Source: Scytonema millei VB511283
Lineage (GTDB): Bacteria; Cyanobacteriota; Cyanobacteriia; Cyanobacteriales; Chroococcidiopsidaceae
Length of the DNA: 64,000 bases
Direction: 5' to 3'
Assembly (NCBI RefSeq): GCF_000817735.3
Contig: NZ_JTJC03000003.1
Location: forward strand, 310,001-374,000
Shown here piece by piece: positions 9,342 through 18,869 of this stretch. The position numbers and the translations under genes are program-made. Numbering within the stretch: position 1 is the first letter of the stretch; the number at the start of each line of letters is the position of its first letter. Under the pieces are notes generated by a model that ran no database searches, was not told where the DNA came from, and was given only the letters and a program-made list of their open reading frames with translations.

Positions 9342-10700
9342 TCATCGTCCCAATTTATTTGGAATCCCTTCACAGCCACCAGGAATAGTGGCTCTGGTTT
9401 TTTCGCCTCCCCAAGCGCAGCAGTAATAACGTAAGGATTCAGACATGCGCTGGGCATCAGTAAAATCGGCATTTTCAATGACTGCCCCCGTCTGTTCTCC
9501 TGTATTGTAGTTGGGAGCAATATTGCGACTGCGGGGGGTAGTTGTTTGGGCATCACCGTAAAATAAACGAGTACTTTTGAGGTCAGCGCCAACTAGCTGT
9601 GCTTCATACAAAATGGTACGGGAAAGATTTGCTTTTACTAAGTCGCAATTGTTCAGATTTACCGCAATCAAATTTGCTTCTGAGAGATCCGTCCAACGCA
9701 AATCGGTATTAGAAAGATCTGCTCTAGCTAACATTACGCCTAAGTCTATAACTCGAATACCATAGTTACGGTCTTCGGAGTAACCGCCTTCACCGTTGAG
9801 AATGGCTCTACCCAAACGAAAATCTCGCTGTAAGGGAGTCAGTAACTTCGATTGAGATAAGAAGCGAATGATTTTGGCTTTACCGCTAGCATCGACGCTA
9901 CTAAAAATAGCAGCCGTACGCCCTTCAGCGATCGCTCTTTCTTGAGGCCAATCTTCTAACATTCCCTCTTCATCTAATACCAAATCGGAAATTCCCTGAA
10001 AGTAAGAATCGATGGTTTGCTGCTGGGTAATTAAGTTTTGTTGTACTGTCAACAGGTTTTGTTGAATTGTCAAGTCTTTGGAAATTACATATTGTCGCCA
10101 AGCTACATAAACGGCAATAATTGCGATTAAAATTTGTCCTAACGCGCCAAAAACTTCACCTAATGCGCCGATCGCATCCCAGTTTAATTTGGTCGCCCAA
10201 TCGATAATGGCACGACCGATATTTCCAAATCGGAATAAGCCGATTAAGGCAATAGCTAAACCTGTCCCCGCCACAAATAGCGATCGCTCTAGGGGAGAAA
10301 ATATGTCTGAGACTGCTTTTATCGTCCAAGGTAAAAGTACCCCCAGCGAAAGTAACAACGCTAGCAGCGTGCCTACCCAGCCAATCCACAAAAAGTTATT
10401 AAAGGATAGTCCAATCCAAACGAGCGCGATCGCGACTAAGGTAAGTAAAGAAGCCCTGGGATGTGCCGTGCGCCAACTGGTACGTTTGACGATTAGATTT
10501 GATGCAGAAGTCGATTGTTGTTGGGCATGAATTGCGGCAATCGCTGCGAGTGCTTGCTGAGTTGCCAAGTTCTCATTCGATATATCGTTGTCTTGGAAAT
10601 CATCTAGATCCAAAGACGATCGAGATCGAGTCACCATCTCTGGATTTGGGGATGATGCCTTATTGTTGTCATCTGAGTTGTTTTGGCTAGTCATGCTCAA
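9342..10700 (-). CDS. Membrane protein with C-terminal pentapeptide repeats
   Basis: 452 residues. The N-terminal third is polar and low-complexity; four hydrophobic segments follow between about 85 and 205 (for example ALVWIGLSFNNFLWIGWVG). A Gln-rich stretch (LTIQQNLLTVQQNLITQQQT) suggests a short coiled coil. Pentapeptide repeats of the A(D/N)Lxx type run from about 325 to 375. The arrangement anchors a beta-helical repeat domain to a membrane. Proteins of this shape are common in cyanobacteria, without known function. The C-terminus carries a Cys pair (YYCCAW). It is monocistronic, convergent with icd. Confidence 0.8.
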   Translation of the reverse strand: MSMTSQNNSDDNNKASSPNPEMVTRSRSSLDLDDFQDNDISNENLATQQALAAIAAIHAQQQSTSASNLIVKRTSWRTAHPRASLLTLVAIALVWIGLSFNNFLWIGWVGTLLALLLSLGVLLPWTIKAVSDIFSPLERSLFVAGTGLAIALIGLFRFGNIGRAIIDWATKLNWDAIGALGEVFGALGQILIAIIAVYVAWRQYVISKDLTIQQNLLTVQQNLITQQQTIDSYFQGISDLVLDEEGMLEDWPQERAIAEGRTAAIFSSVDASGKAKIIRFLSQSKLLTPLQRDFRLGRAILNGEGGYSEDRNYGIRVIDLGVMLARADLSNTDLRWTDLSEANLIAVNLNNCDLVKANLSRTILYEAQLVGADLKSTRLFYGDAQTTTPRSRNIAPNYNTGEQTGAVIENADFTDAQRMSESLRYYCCAWGGEKTRATIPGGCEGIPNKLGR

Positions 10701-10795
10701 TTATTTGCAGCAAGCGGAAGGGCTACTCGCTTTCATATGTTAACCGCTGCTGAGAATAGAGCGATCGCGCCTCGGTATCAAATTTTTCTGACTCC

Positions 10796-12310
10796 CTATT
10801 GCATTGCCTCAATTTGCCGGACTACAGTTAATGCAGAATAACTCACGCCAGCCGTTCCTTCTCCTGGATGCGTAGAGTCGCCGACTAACCACAAATTTTT
10901 GACAGGCGTGCGGTTGGCAAAACCAAAGGGTCCAAATGTTGGGACTCTTTGACCGATTCCGCCTACTATACCGCGATCGCGTGCTGTATAACGGGCAAAC
11001 GTGCGCGGTGTCGCTGTTTCCTGGTGTAATATCGTTTCTGGTGTGAGGTGAAAGAATTGTCCCAAACGGGCGATCGCTTCCTGAGTATATTTTTCCTTCA
11101 TCGCCTCATAGTCTTCACTGCGCCACCAAGGTTTCGGATCGACAAAGGATGAAGCAATAATTGTACCTTTTCCCTCTGGGGCGCGTCCGTCTCCCGCTCG
11201 ACTGACGGAGACAAATAAAGAATTATTTTCCCCGATTGCTCCATTGCGATCGTACATGAATTGCAAGTGTGGCGGACATCCTGGCGGAATCGCTGTTTCA
11301 TCTAGACCTAGATACACGACAAAAGCCCCTGATGCTTCGGGTAATTTATCGACACGTTGCTTGTAACCTTGGGGGGCATTTCTACCCAACAACTGAACTA
11401 AGTTTTGTACCGTAACGTTAGCCACGATCTCGTCAGCGGGTTCTGTCCCTACTTCTTGATTTTTTTGGTTGCGCACCAAAACACCTTTGACTTTGCCGTT
11501 TTCAACTAAAATTTTCTCTACACTATGGCGCATCAGCAGCTTGCCACCATATTTTTCTAAGGCTTCTACCAAGCGATCGCTTAATACCTGCATACTACCG
11601 TGGAGGTGAGACAATCCTTGCGGTGATTGGGAAACGCTTAATGCTGTAGCTGCATAAAGTAAAGCTGTTTCTTCTGCATCTACCTGGGAGTAAAGTTTTA
11701 ATTGCAAATCTAAAAATGTCCGCAATCGCCAATCGTCTTCCAAACCGTGTCCCCGTAAAGCATCGCCCACGGTCAAAAAGGTATAGGGTAAGGTAGTTAA
11801 AGTCCCTGGACGAACAGCTTGCGTCAGTTGCCACAAATCCCAGATGTTGCGGGGTGGTAAAACCGGATCGCGGGCTTGAAATGCCCAACTCGCTTGAAAT
11901 AGATTGTCTATTAATTGCCAAAAGCGATCGCTACCTGGAAACTGTTTTTCTCTTTCGGCTTTCCATTTGCGGCGATCGCGCCAAACGTTAATTGGTTGAG
12001 TCTCTCCTGGTAAATATACCGCACAGGCAGGATCGCAAGGCGTTGCTTCTGGTAGATCGATTTCTAGTTCGGTAAAGATGCGATGGTGAATTCCACCTGG
12101 TTCTAAACCAGCTACCTGAGTCGCGCCGACATCGAAGGTAAATCCTTTGCGTTTAAAGGTTGAGGCACACCCTCCAGGGACGATTGCCTGGTCTAAGACT
12201 AAAACCTGGTAGCCGCGACGGGTAAGCAGCGCCGCCGCTGTCAAACCACCAATTCCAGCACCGATGACGACAACACGCGATTTGCGATCGCTCGCTAACC
12301 TACTTAGCAT
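10796..12310 (-). CDS. crtD: Carotenoid C-3',4' desaturase-like FAD oxidoreductase (CrtD)
   Basis: 504 residues of the phytoene-desaturase superfamily. It has an N-terminal dinucleotide-binding motif (VIGAGIGGLTAAALL, residues 16-30), PGGCASTFKRKGFTFDVGAT, and the C-terminal FAD-binding block LWLVGDSTHPGEGTAGVSYS. Family resemblance from memory is closest to cyanobacterial CrtD, which desaturates the 3',4' bond in myxol-type carotenoid glycosides. CrtH-type carotene isomerase and CruE-like enzymes are the alternatives. It acts at the membrane. The start is ATG 12310. The gene is monocistronic and divergent from a Ser/Thr kinase. Confidence 0.75.
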   Translation of the reverse strand: MLSRLASDRKSRVVVIGAGIGGLTAAALLTRRGYQVLVLDQAIVPGGCASTFKRKGFTFDVGATQVAGLEPGGIHHRIFTELEIDLPEATPCDPACAVYLPGETQPINVWRDRRKWKAEREKQFPGSDRFWQLIDNLFQASWAFQARDPVLPPRNIWDLWQLTQAVRPGTLTTLPYTFLTVGDALRGHGLEDDWRLRTFLDLQLKLYSQVDAEETALLYAATALSVSQSPQGLSHLHGSMQVLSDRLVEALEKYGGKLLMRHSVEKILVENGKVKGVLVRNQKNQEVGTEPADEIVANVTVQNLVQLLGRNAPQGYKQRVDKLPEASGAFVVYLGLDETAIPPGCPPHLQFMYDRNGAIGENNSLFVSVSRAGDGRAPEGKGTIIASSFVDPKPWWRSEDYEAMKEKYTQEAIARLGQFFHLTPETILHQETATPRTFARYTARDRGIVGGIGQRVPTFGPFGFANRTPVKNLWLVGDSTHPGEGTAGVSYSALTVVRQIEAMQ

Positions 12311-12378
12311 GGATATAAAGTCAAAATAAAACCTACTCTATCTTTATATTAAGTTATGTTAATCACCAAATAGAAGAC

Positions 12379-12462
12379 GGTTATCAGTTATCAGTTATCA
12401 GTTATCAGTGACCAGCAAGCGATCGGTCACTTACGACTTACGACTTACGACTTACGACTTAA
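12379..12462. repeat. CAGTTAT and CTTACGA tandem repeats
   Basis: About four copies of the CAGTTAT unit, then about four of CTTACGA. The second array ends 5 bp before the kinase start codon, so it covers the place where its ribosome-binding site should be. Confidence 0.85.
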
Positions 12463-12466
12463 TCTT

Positions 12467-13885
12467 ATGTCCGAGCGCAATTGGGAGACACCACTGACTA
12501 GCAATACTCTAGAACAGCGGTATGAGATTATACAACAATTAGCAAAAAAAGCAGGCAGACGCACGTTATTGGCGCGTGACAGAAAAACTGAGGAGTTAGT
12601 TGTAGTCAAACTCCTGTGCTTCGCCAGCGATTTTGAGTGGGATGCACTGAAATTATTTGAACGGGAAGCTAAAATATTACAAGCAATTTCTCATCCTACA
12701 ATTCCTCGTTATTTAGATTATTACGAACTCGATTTCAATAACGGTAACAAGGGTTTTGCTTTAGTACAAACTTATATTTCTGGAAAATCTTTAGAAAACT
12801 ATCTTAAATCTGGACGTAGCTTTGATGAAGTAGAGATTAAACAGCTAGCGACAGCAGTACTAGAAATTTTGACTTATTTGCATGGCAGGCAGCCGCCAGT
12901 CATTCACCGCGATATTAAACCGAGTAATATTTTACTGGGCGATCGCTCTGGTAACAGTATCGGACAAGTCTATTTAGTTGATTTCGGTTCCGTGCAAACT
13001 TTAGCAGCAAAAGAAGGCGGAACAATGACAATAGTAGGAACTTATGGTTATATGCCACCCGAACAATTTGGCGATCGCACCGTTCCTGCTTCCGATCTTT
13101 ACAGTTTGGGTACAACTTTAGTTTATCTAGTAACGGGGACGCATCCGGCAGATTTACCGCAAAAAGATGGACGAATACAATTCGAGCTATTAACAAATCT
13201 CAGTTCTGAATTCACTCGGTGGTTGCAGCGGATGATAGAGCCAAGTTTAGAACGTCGCTTTACTTCTGCCGAACATGCATTACAAGAACTGATTCAGCCT
13301 CGGATTGTTCGTCCCCTTCCTTCAACATATAAACAACTATGTGAGACTAGAGTTACACTAAATAGAGAAATAGATGGTTTAGACATTATCCTTTCGGAAA
13401 AAGGCTGGGATTTTGGTGTAGGATTTACTACGGCTTTTGCAAGTCTCTATAATTCAATTCTCATTCCTACAACAGGTATAGCTTTTGATACTTTTAGTAG
13501 ACATCCGTCATTATTACTGATTATTGGCGGTTTGTGGTACGGTAACTATATTCTGGTATCGGGAGTTATTAAGTATTTATTCAAGCGCACCAGGCTCAAG
13601 ATTAGCGATAGAAAAATTACTTTTACCCATGAAATATTAGGTTGGAAGTATAGACAAGTTTTCAAGACTGACACACAATATGTAACGGCATTAAAATTAA
13701 TTTACGGGTATCGCGGCAACCGTCGTTCTATGCATATTTGGATTGGTAGAGATAAGTATGAGTTATGGAGAGACTCAATGCTCAGCGAACCGGAAATGGA
13801 ATGGTTAGCGCAAGAACTGAGTGCTTGTTTAGGAATAGAGATTTCTAGAGAACCTAATTTTTATATTCCTAAAGCTGAGCGATAG
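12467..13885 (+). CDS. Eukaryotic-type serine/threonine protein kinase with membrane C-terminus
   Basis: 472 residues. The kinase domain (about 18-285) is complete: Lys48 (VVVKLL), HRDIKPSN with Asp149, DFG with Asp172, and PPEQFG. The C-terminal part has two hydrophobic segments (about 325-345 and 350-370). A small beta-rich tail (about 375-465) follows, ending in ELSACLGIEI, a type seen in other cyanobacterial kinases. It is therefore probably a membrane-attached signalling kinase with an active catalytic site. The start at ATG 12467 lies just after a repeat array and has no obvious Shine-Dalgarno sequence. The radical SAM and methyltransferase pair follow on the same strand after about 190 bp; a functional link is only a possibility. 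Confidence 0.9.
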   Translation: MSERNWETPLTSNTLEQRYEIIQQLAKKAGRRTLLARDRKTEELVVVKLLCFASDFEWDALKLFEREAKILQAISHPTIPRYLDYYELDFNNGNKGFALVQTYISGKSLENYLKSGRSFDEVEIKQLATAVLEILTYLHGRQPPVIHRDIKPSNILLGDRSGNSIGQVYLVDFGSVQTLAAKEGGTMTIVGTYGYMPPEQFGDRTVPASDLYSLGTTLVYLVTGTHPADLPQKDGRIQFELLTNLSSEFTRWLQRMIEPSLERRFTSAEHALQELIQPRIVRPLPSTYKQLCETRVTLNREIDGLDIILSEKGWDFGVGFTTAFASLYNSILIPTTGIAFDTFSRHPSLLLIIGGLWYGNYILVSGVIKYLFKRTRLKISDRKITFTHEILGWKYRQVFKTDTQYVTALKLIYGYRGNRRSMHIWIGRDKYELWRDSMLSEPEMEWLAQELSACLGIEISREPNFYIPKAER

Positions 13886-14077
13886 TTTTCTTATATAGCA
13901 CTTCTATTTGAGTTGCAAACTCCTCATGAGAATTGTCATTACTCATCGATCGTTAGTCATTTGTGAGAACGCAATTCTTCGTGTCACAAACAGATAAATG
14001 GCAATTGCACAATTGATTTAGAACCGCTATAGTAATTCAATTATAAACTTTAAGTTTTGACTTTTGACTTACCTATT

Positions 14078-15001
14078 ATGGCTAAAACTCAAGCTTATGA
14101 AGGGTATTGTAAAGGTACGCCAACAATTTTAGTTAAAGAGAAATTTGGTAACGCCAACGTATATACAAAAAATACTCAATCTGTTCTGAATAAAGCAAGT
14201 GGATTTATTTCAGCTTATGACTTTACTCTGAATCCATATCGCGGGTGTCAGTATGGTTGTAGCTATTGTTATGCTGTTGCTTTTAGTCCTAATCCTCCGA
14301 TGCGTCAAGACTGGGGTAATTGGGTAATTATTAAACAAAATGCGGCAGAAGTTTTAGAGAAAGAGTTACAGAAATGGTACGAGAAAAATCCTACTCGTTC
14401 TCCCAGTATTTACATGAGTAGCGTTACCGATCCCTATCAGCCAATTGAGGGGAAGGAAAAACTAACTCGTAGTTTGTTAGAGGTGATGGTGAAATATCAA
14501 CCTACGTTAGTTATTCAAACTCGCAGTCCGATGATTACGAGAGATATCAATTTATTGCGACAATTCCATCGCTTGCGGATTAATATAAGCGTACCTACAG
14601 GTAGCGAACGAGTTAGAAGAGATTTTGAACCGCGATCGCCTAGTATTTTTGCTCGTTTGAGAGCTATCGGTATTTTAAAACATAGTTTACCTTGCAATGC
14701 AGACTACGACACCAGATTTTCTGTAACAATGACACCTTTATTACCAACTCTAGAAGCCGATATGTTTAGTTTAATTAACAAACTTCAAGTTGTCGATCGC
14801 GTCGTAATTCAGGAATTTCACGCTAGTCATAATCGTACCCTTGTGGCATCAACTCGTCCAGAGGCGCTGGAGATTACGAAAAAATACTCTTGGTGGTATG
14901 ACAACGAACAACTAAATTATTTAGTATTCAGGGATAAATTAGTTGCTATGCTTCCTGACATCGAAATCAAAGAAGGACAAGCAGGATTTGGATATGATTG
15001 A
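14078..15001 (+). CDS. SPL-family radical SAM protein
   Basis: 307 residues from ATG 14078; an upstream TTG (14057) would add seven residues read from a TTTTGAC repeat and is rejected. The radical SAM cluster motif is CX3CX2C: GCQYGCSYCYA with Cys57, Cys61, Cys64, just after FTLNPYRG. Downstream are SSVTDPYQPIE, LVIQTRSP and ISVPT, typical of the spore-photoproduct-lyase-like (Rv2578c-type) family. These proteins bind a 4Fe-4S cluster and cleave SAM; the substrates of the non-sporulating members are unknown. The stop codon overlaps the start of the next gene by 8 bp, so the two are translationally coupled. Confidence 0.85.
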   Translation: MAKTQAYEGYCKGTPTILVKEKFGNANVYTKNTQSVLNKASGFISAYDFTLNPYRGCQYGCSYCYAVAFSPNPPMRQDWGNWVIIKQNAAEVLEKELQKWYEKNPTRSPSIYMSSVTDPYQPIEGKEKLTRSLLEVMVKYQPTLVIQTRSPMITRDINLLRQFHRLRINISVPTGSERVRRDFEPRSPSIFARLRAIGILKHSLPCNADYDTRFSVTMTPLLPTLEADMFSLINKLQVVDRVVIQEFHASHNRTLVASTRPEALEITKKYSWWYDNEQLNYLVFRDKLVAMLPDIEIKEGQAGFGYD

Positions 15002-16319
15002 TTTTATCGATCGCTGGTGGCGAAATTACCAATTTAGCAATGCTCTGAAACAAGGTAATATTCATTTAGCAGAACGATTATTAAGAAATAAGCAAAATTC
15101 AGGTACGCGGCTAACTTGGTTAGAGAAAATTTTCCGAGATAAATTATGCTTAGAACAAGCTAACCGTGAATCTAGACAAGAAGTATTAACATTACAACAG
15201 CAGTTGCAGCAAGCTTTTCAAAGATTAGAAGATACAGAAAACAAATATCGTTTTCATGAAACTCAAAGCGATCGACTGCAACCCGAATTTCAATTAATCG
15301 GTTCGATTTCAGACCAATTCAAATTAATTCGGCATGATGAATATAAGTTACAGTGTACTGGTATCGATCGGCATTTGTTTGATGAATTTGAATTCACATT
15401 AGTCGAATATTTAAAACAAGAACTTGAAAAGAAATCGACAGTTCAGCTTCAGTTAAAAAAAGCGATGAAAGCAGCGTCTAATGATATCGATAATTTGAAA
15501 AATGGGAAAGACCCTAATTATAATTTAGATTTATCTCCCCACGTTTACTTTATTAAATATTTTTTAAATAACGTCTACGGTGCGTATTTAGCTTGGTTTT
15601 TAGTTTACAAGTCAGGTTTATTGCCAACTAAAATTAATATTCTTGATATTGCTGCTGGTCCAGCTACAATGGCTTATGGTTTATCTCTGCTATTGCAATC
15701 TTTTGATAGTTTGCTACAGATACCTCAAACTCATATTTGTTATCATTCTCTAGAAAAACAAGCTTCGTTTCAGCATCGAGGCTTGCAATTTTGGCGCAGG
15801 TATATGGAGATTTTGCCAATTGCAACTAATTCTTACTTTAGATTTGATACAACAGATATTTTTTCAAACATTGAAAATAGTCAACGGTTGCCTCAAAGTT
15901 TCTTTGATTTTATCGTAATTTCTCATTGTTTCTTTTCCGATCCAGCACAAAGGCTGCAATCCTATCGAGTCTTTAAAAACATTTTTTCAACTTGCTTAAA
16001 ACCAGGCGGCTATGTATTATTGATAGTTCAGGGTAGAAAACTATTTAATTTTTACGATTTGTCACAAACAGAAGATATTCCTCAAGAACTTAAGACCATC
16101 GCTCGATTCTTAGAAGATTTAGAGCTGAGTTTAGAGTGGTACAATTATGCAACTTCAACAGGAAAAAGAACCCTCATTAAATCTGAATTTGCAAAATTTG
16201 CTACAGAGAACTTACCCGCTCAAAAGCACATGCTAAATTTAGCTCAAAAATATCTAGGAATTAAACACAATTTGAACTATGTACTAGATGACTACATAAT
16301 TTTAGCCAAAAAGCCGTAA
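14994..16319 (+). CDS. Class I SAM-dependent methyltransferase-like protein with coiled coil
   Basis: 441 residues from ATG 14994 (a TTG at 14943 would overlap the previous gene by 59 bp and is less likely). The N-terminus is basic and helical; a coiled coil lies at about 55-90 (LTLQQQLQQAFQRLEDTENK). The methyltransferase core starts at about 215 with motif I LDIAAGPATMAYG. Later come FDFIVISHCFF and CLKPGGYVLLIVQG, the usual strand 4 and 5 region. It faintly resembles the Rsm22-type methyltransferases, but I cannot assign a substrate. The overlap with the radical SAM gene suggests a joint function, for example radical chemistry and methylation on the same target. Confidence 0.75.
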   Translation: MIDFIDRWWRNYQFSNALKQGNIHLAERLLRNKQNSGTRLTWLEKIFRDKLCLEQANRESRQEVLTLQQQLQQAFQRLEDTENKYRFHETQSDRLQPEFQLIGSISDQFKLIRHDEYKLQCTGIDRHLFDEFEFTLVEYLKQELEKKSTVQLQLKKAMKAASNDIDNLKNGKDPNYNLDLSPHVYFIKYFLNNVYGAYLAWFLVYKSGLLPTKINILDIAAGPATMAYGLSLLLQSFDSLLQIPQTHICYHSLEKQASFQHRGLQFWRRYMEILPIATNSYFRFDTTDIFSNIENSQRLPQSFFDFIVISHCFFSDPAQRLQSYRVFKNIFSTCLKPGGYVLLIVQGRKLFNFYDLSQTEDIPQELKTIARFLEDLELSLEWYNYATSTGKRTLIKSEFAKFATENLPAQKHMLNLAQKYLGIKHNLNYVLDDYIILAKKP

Positions 16320-16347
16320 TCTTAAGGCAATTATTATCACCATAGTA

Positions 16348-17667
16348 TTAGAACTGCCACGTTAGCTGTAACCCCACAACATCAACATCACTATCAATTT
16401 GTCCTCTCAAGTTACCGCTAGTACTGCTAGATAAATCGATCTCACTGTCATCAACAAATAAGTGAGCGTAACCGACATCAAAACTAATAGCATCAGAAGC
16501 TTTAAAAGTAGCACCGATCGCTAACCACGTTCGATTATTATCGGGAATTCTGGGCGATCTATACGTACTATCTACCGGACTCGGATCGTAAGCAACACCA
16601 GCACGTAATTCCCAGGCTGGACTCAATGTATAGTTAATTCCTACAGAATAGCGCACTGTATCGTGCCAATTTTCTGGCTGCACGTTATCCGGTTCCACTG
16701 GGTTGTCAAATGTGACGCGCAACTCTTCAAACCGACTCCAATTCGTCCAAGTTACGTCACCTGTAAGTGCAATGCGAGAACTAATTTGATGATAGGCATT
16801 GAGAGATAGAGTATCGGGTAGGTTCAATTCAGCATCGATACTACCATCTTGAAATCGTCCAGTCGCAGTTAAAGCTGATACCGCAGCAGGAACGTTAAAA
16901 TCAGCCTCCCCTGCTAAATCGTGAGTAATCGCCGAACGATAAGCCAAGCCGAGGCGCGTTTTCCGATTGGGTTCGTAGAGTAACCCCAAGTTATAACCCC
17001 AACTCCAATCATCGCCTTCTAATTCGACAGAACCATCAGTTGCTTGAGGCGCGGTACGCAATCTCGTAGCACCAATCAAACCAAAATCGATCGCATTTGA
17101 TAGTTTTGCCTCAGCATATTGTAAGTTGATGCCAGCACCTAAAGAAAGGTTGTCTGTCAGTTTTGCCGCAACAGTAGGATTAATATTAATTGTGACGAGT
17201 TCTGAATTAATCGCGTAGTAGCGCCCAACCCAGTCGCGATCGTACCTCGTCTTCAGACCAAAAGGCGAATTCACTCCCAAACCTAGCTTGACGCGATCGC
17301 TGGCATTCCAGACAGCGTAGAAGTTAGGAACAAAAATATCCACGCCGCCATCTCCGCCATCTCCACCTGTTAAAGGTGCGCCAGTGACAACTACCGAGCC
17401 TCGATCTTGAAACAGAGCTGTAGGAGATATATAGTATCCTGCCGCGATCGCCGAATTATTTGACAGACGAGTTAATCCAGCAGGGTTAAAAAAGATCGTA
17501 CTGGCATCATCCGCCGCCGCACTATTAGAAAAAGCACTGCCTAAACCGCGCACGCTTTGTTCGAGAATTGCAAAACCTGATGCTACAGCAGTACTAGTCG
17601 TGCCAAAAAATTCTAACGCCAAAAACAGCGGCAATAGCGCTGCAATTGACTGCAACGTTCTCCTCAC
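16348..17667 (-). CDS. OmpP1/FadL family outer-membrane transporter
   Basis: 439 residues with a signal peptide (about 1-29, ending TAVASG). The N-terminal hatch region is FadL-like: SGFAILEQSVRGLGSAFSN, then AADDASTIFFNPAGLTRL. The rest is an alternating beta-barrel ending in a terminal Phe (LQLTWQF), as outer-membrane proteins do. Family members import hydrophobic compounds such as long-chain fatty acids or aromatics. This is an unusual porin type for cyanobacteria, whose porins are mostly OprB/SLH type. It is convergent with the methyltransferase gene, 28 bp apart, and has a 650-bp upstream region. Confidence 0.88.
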   Translation of the reverse strand: MRRTLQSIAALLPLFLALEFFGTTSTAVASGFAILEQSVRGLGSAFSNSAAADDASTIFFNPAGLTRLSNNSAIAAGYYISPTALFQDRGSVVVTGAPLTGGDGGDGGVDIFVPNFYAVWNASDRVKLGLGVNSPFGLKTRYDRDWVGRYYAINSELVTININPTVAAKLTDNLSLGAGINLQYAEAKLSNAIDFGLIGATRLRTAPQATDGSVELEGDDWSWGYNLGLLYEPNRKTRLGLAYRSAITHDLAGEADFNVPAAVSALTATGRFQDGSIDAELNLPDTLSLNAYHQISSRIALTGDVTWTNWSRFEELRVTFDNPVEPDNVQPENWHDTVRYSVGINYTLSPAWELRAGVAYDPSPVDSTYRSPRIPDNNRTWLAIGATFKASDAISFDVGYAHLFVDDSEIDLSSSTSGNLRGQIDSDVDVVGLQLTWQF

Positions 17668-18321
17668 TCTGACTCCTCGTTCTTATATTTGAATAAAGCA
17701 AAAGCAAATATATACCTTCGAGCAGTCATGCTTATAGTTGTGAAGCTAAATGAACAAATAATTATTAGATCGTTACATTTCAGTGGGGTTTCAGCGCCAA
17801 TATAGAAAATAGAACTGGCAGCCAACAACAAAAAGTAGCAAGGGAGCAGGGGAAAAGAGCTGGGGAGGCTGGGGGAGCTGAATCAACGATTGCCTCTAAG
17901 TTGTGAGATAGATTTTTCTACGACTTTCCCATCCAGTACTGATAACAAATGCTACCCCTCGATTTGCGGGAAGAATTCGTCCTTAAGGTGCATTAAAAAT
18001 TATGATGAAGTAAGTTAGTCTTGCAGAGCTACATCATGTTTTGTAACTTAACTATTCCCTCACCGATTGCTTTTACTTTCACAGTAGAGCTAAGTTGGAT
18101 CTTCTACAGGTGAAGGTGTAAGGTAAGACAAACAATGTGACAATAATATAGCTTAGCTAAGTGTAACTACTTAGAGTAGTACGAGCTTTATAGATAAAAG
18201 TTTTTCTAATGTTGAAATTTACAATATTTGACTCAAAATTTGACTAATTATAGGGGAGCGAACGGTTAATTTTGTCTTTGCACTCTCAGACTCAACTACA
18301 CTGATGGAGTAAAAAATTACA
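17668..18321. other. Long intergenic region
   Basis: 654 bp between divergent genes. It contains a short run of degenerate GGGAGCA/GGGGGAGCTG repeats near 17838-17880; the rest is A+T-rich with no recognised gene or RNA. Confidence 0.6.
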
Positions 18322-18798
18322 ATGAGGATTCGACTGGAACGAAAGTTAAGTTCATGCCCCCATCACCTATGTTGTACTGTCTGCGATCGCATGTTTGAAT
18401 CAGGTAGAGTCCGCACGCTCCTACACAATGACGAAGGATTCATCCAAGGTGACATTTGCCCAGAGTGCATGAGGCTATCGGTCGAAACCATTCAATATAA
18501 AATTAGAGAGCGGGCAATGGTGCTTCTGGAAGAAACAGACGACAGCGGCAATACGACTTTCTCACCTCAAGCACGGGCAATGGAATTGCTAGACTGCTCT
18601 ACCGAAAACGTTAAATATCCCCAGTTTTATCATTGGTGGTTGGTACAGCTAGAGATCTTCTCGCGTCAATCCTCAGATGCCAGAAATTTTACAGGTATAG
18701 AAAATTGGGAATACAAAGGGCGATCGCGTAAGGCGCAAGATCGCAGTTGGCGAGAGCGATTGCGGACGTTTTTTGAAAAAGATGAATCGGAAAAATAG
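18322..18798 (+). CDS. Small zinc-ribbon-like protein of unknown function
   Basis: 158 residues. Two Cys pairs in the first 60 residues (CTVC at about 19-22 and CPEC at about 49-52) would form a zinc ribbon. The remainder is helical and charged, with an aromatic patch (FYHWWLVQLEIF). No signal peptide or membrane segment is seen. Zinc-ribbon proteins of this size often bind nucleic acid or regulate transcription, but nothing here proves that. It stands alone, with a long upstream region, and is convergent with the next gene. Confidence 0.75.
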   Translation: MRIRLERKLSSCPHHLCCTVCDRMFESGRVRTLLHNDEGFIQGDICPECMRLSVETIQYKIRERAMVLLEETDDSGNTTFSPQARAMELLDCSTENVKYPQFYHWWLVQLEIFSRQSSDARNFTGIENWEYKGRSRKAQDRSWRERLRTFFEKDESEK

Positions 18799-18869
18799 GG
18801 GCGATCGCGTCTCGGAATTCTCCAGTTTTTTTAGCTGTTTTTGCAAGCTAAATTCTTCAAGCTGAGTTT

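Noticed and set aside
14943-14993. TTG start for the methyltransferase overlapping the radical SAM gene by 59 bp
   Set aside because: ATG 14994 gives the usual short coupled overlap; the extra residues follow the other gene's codons.
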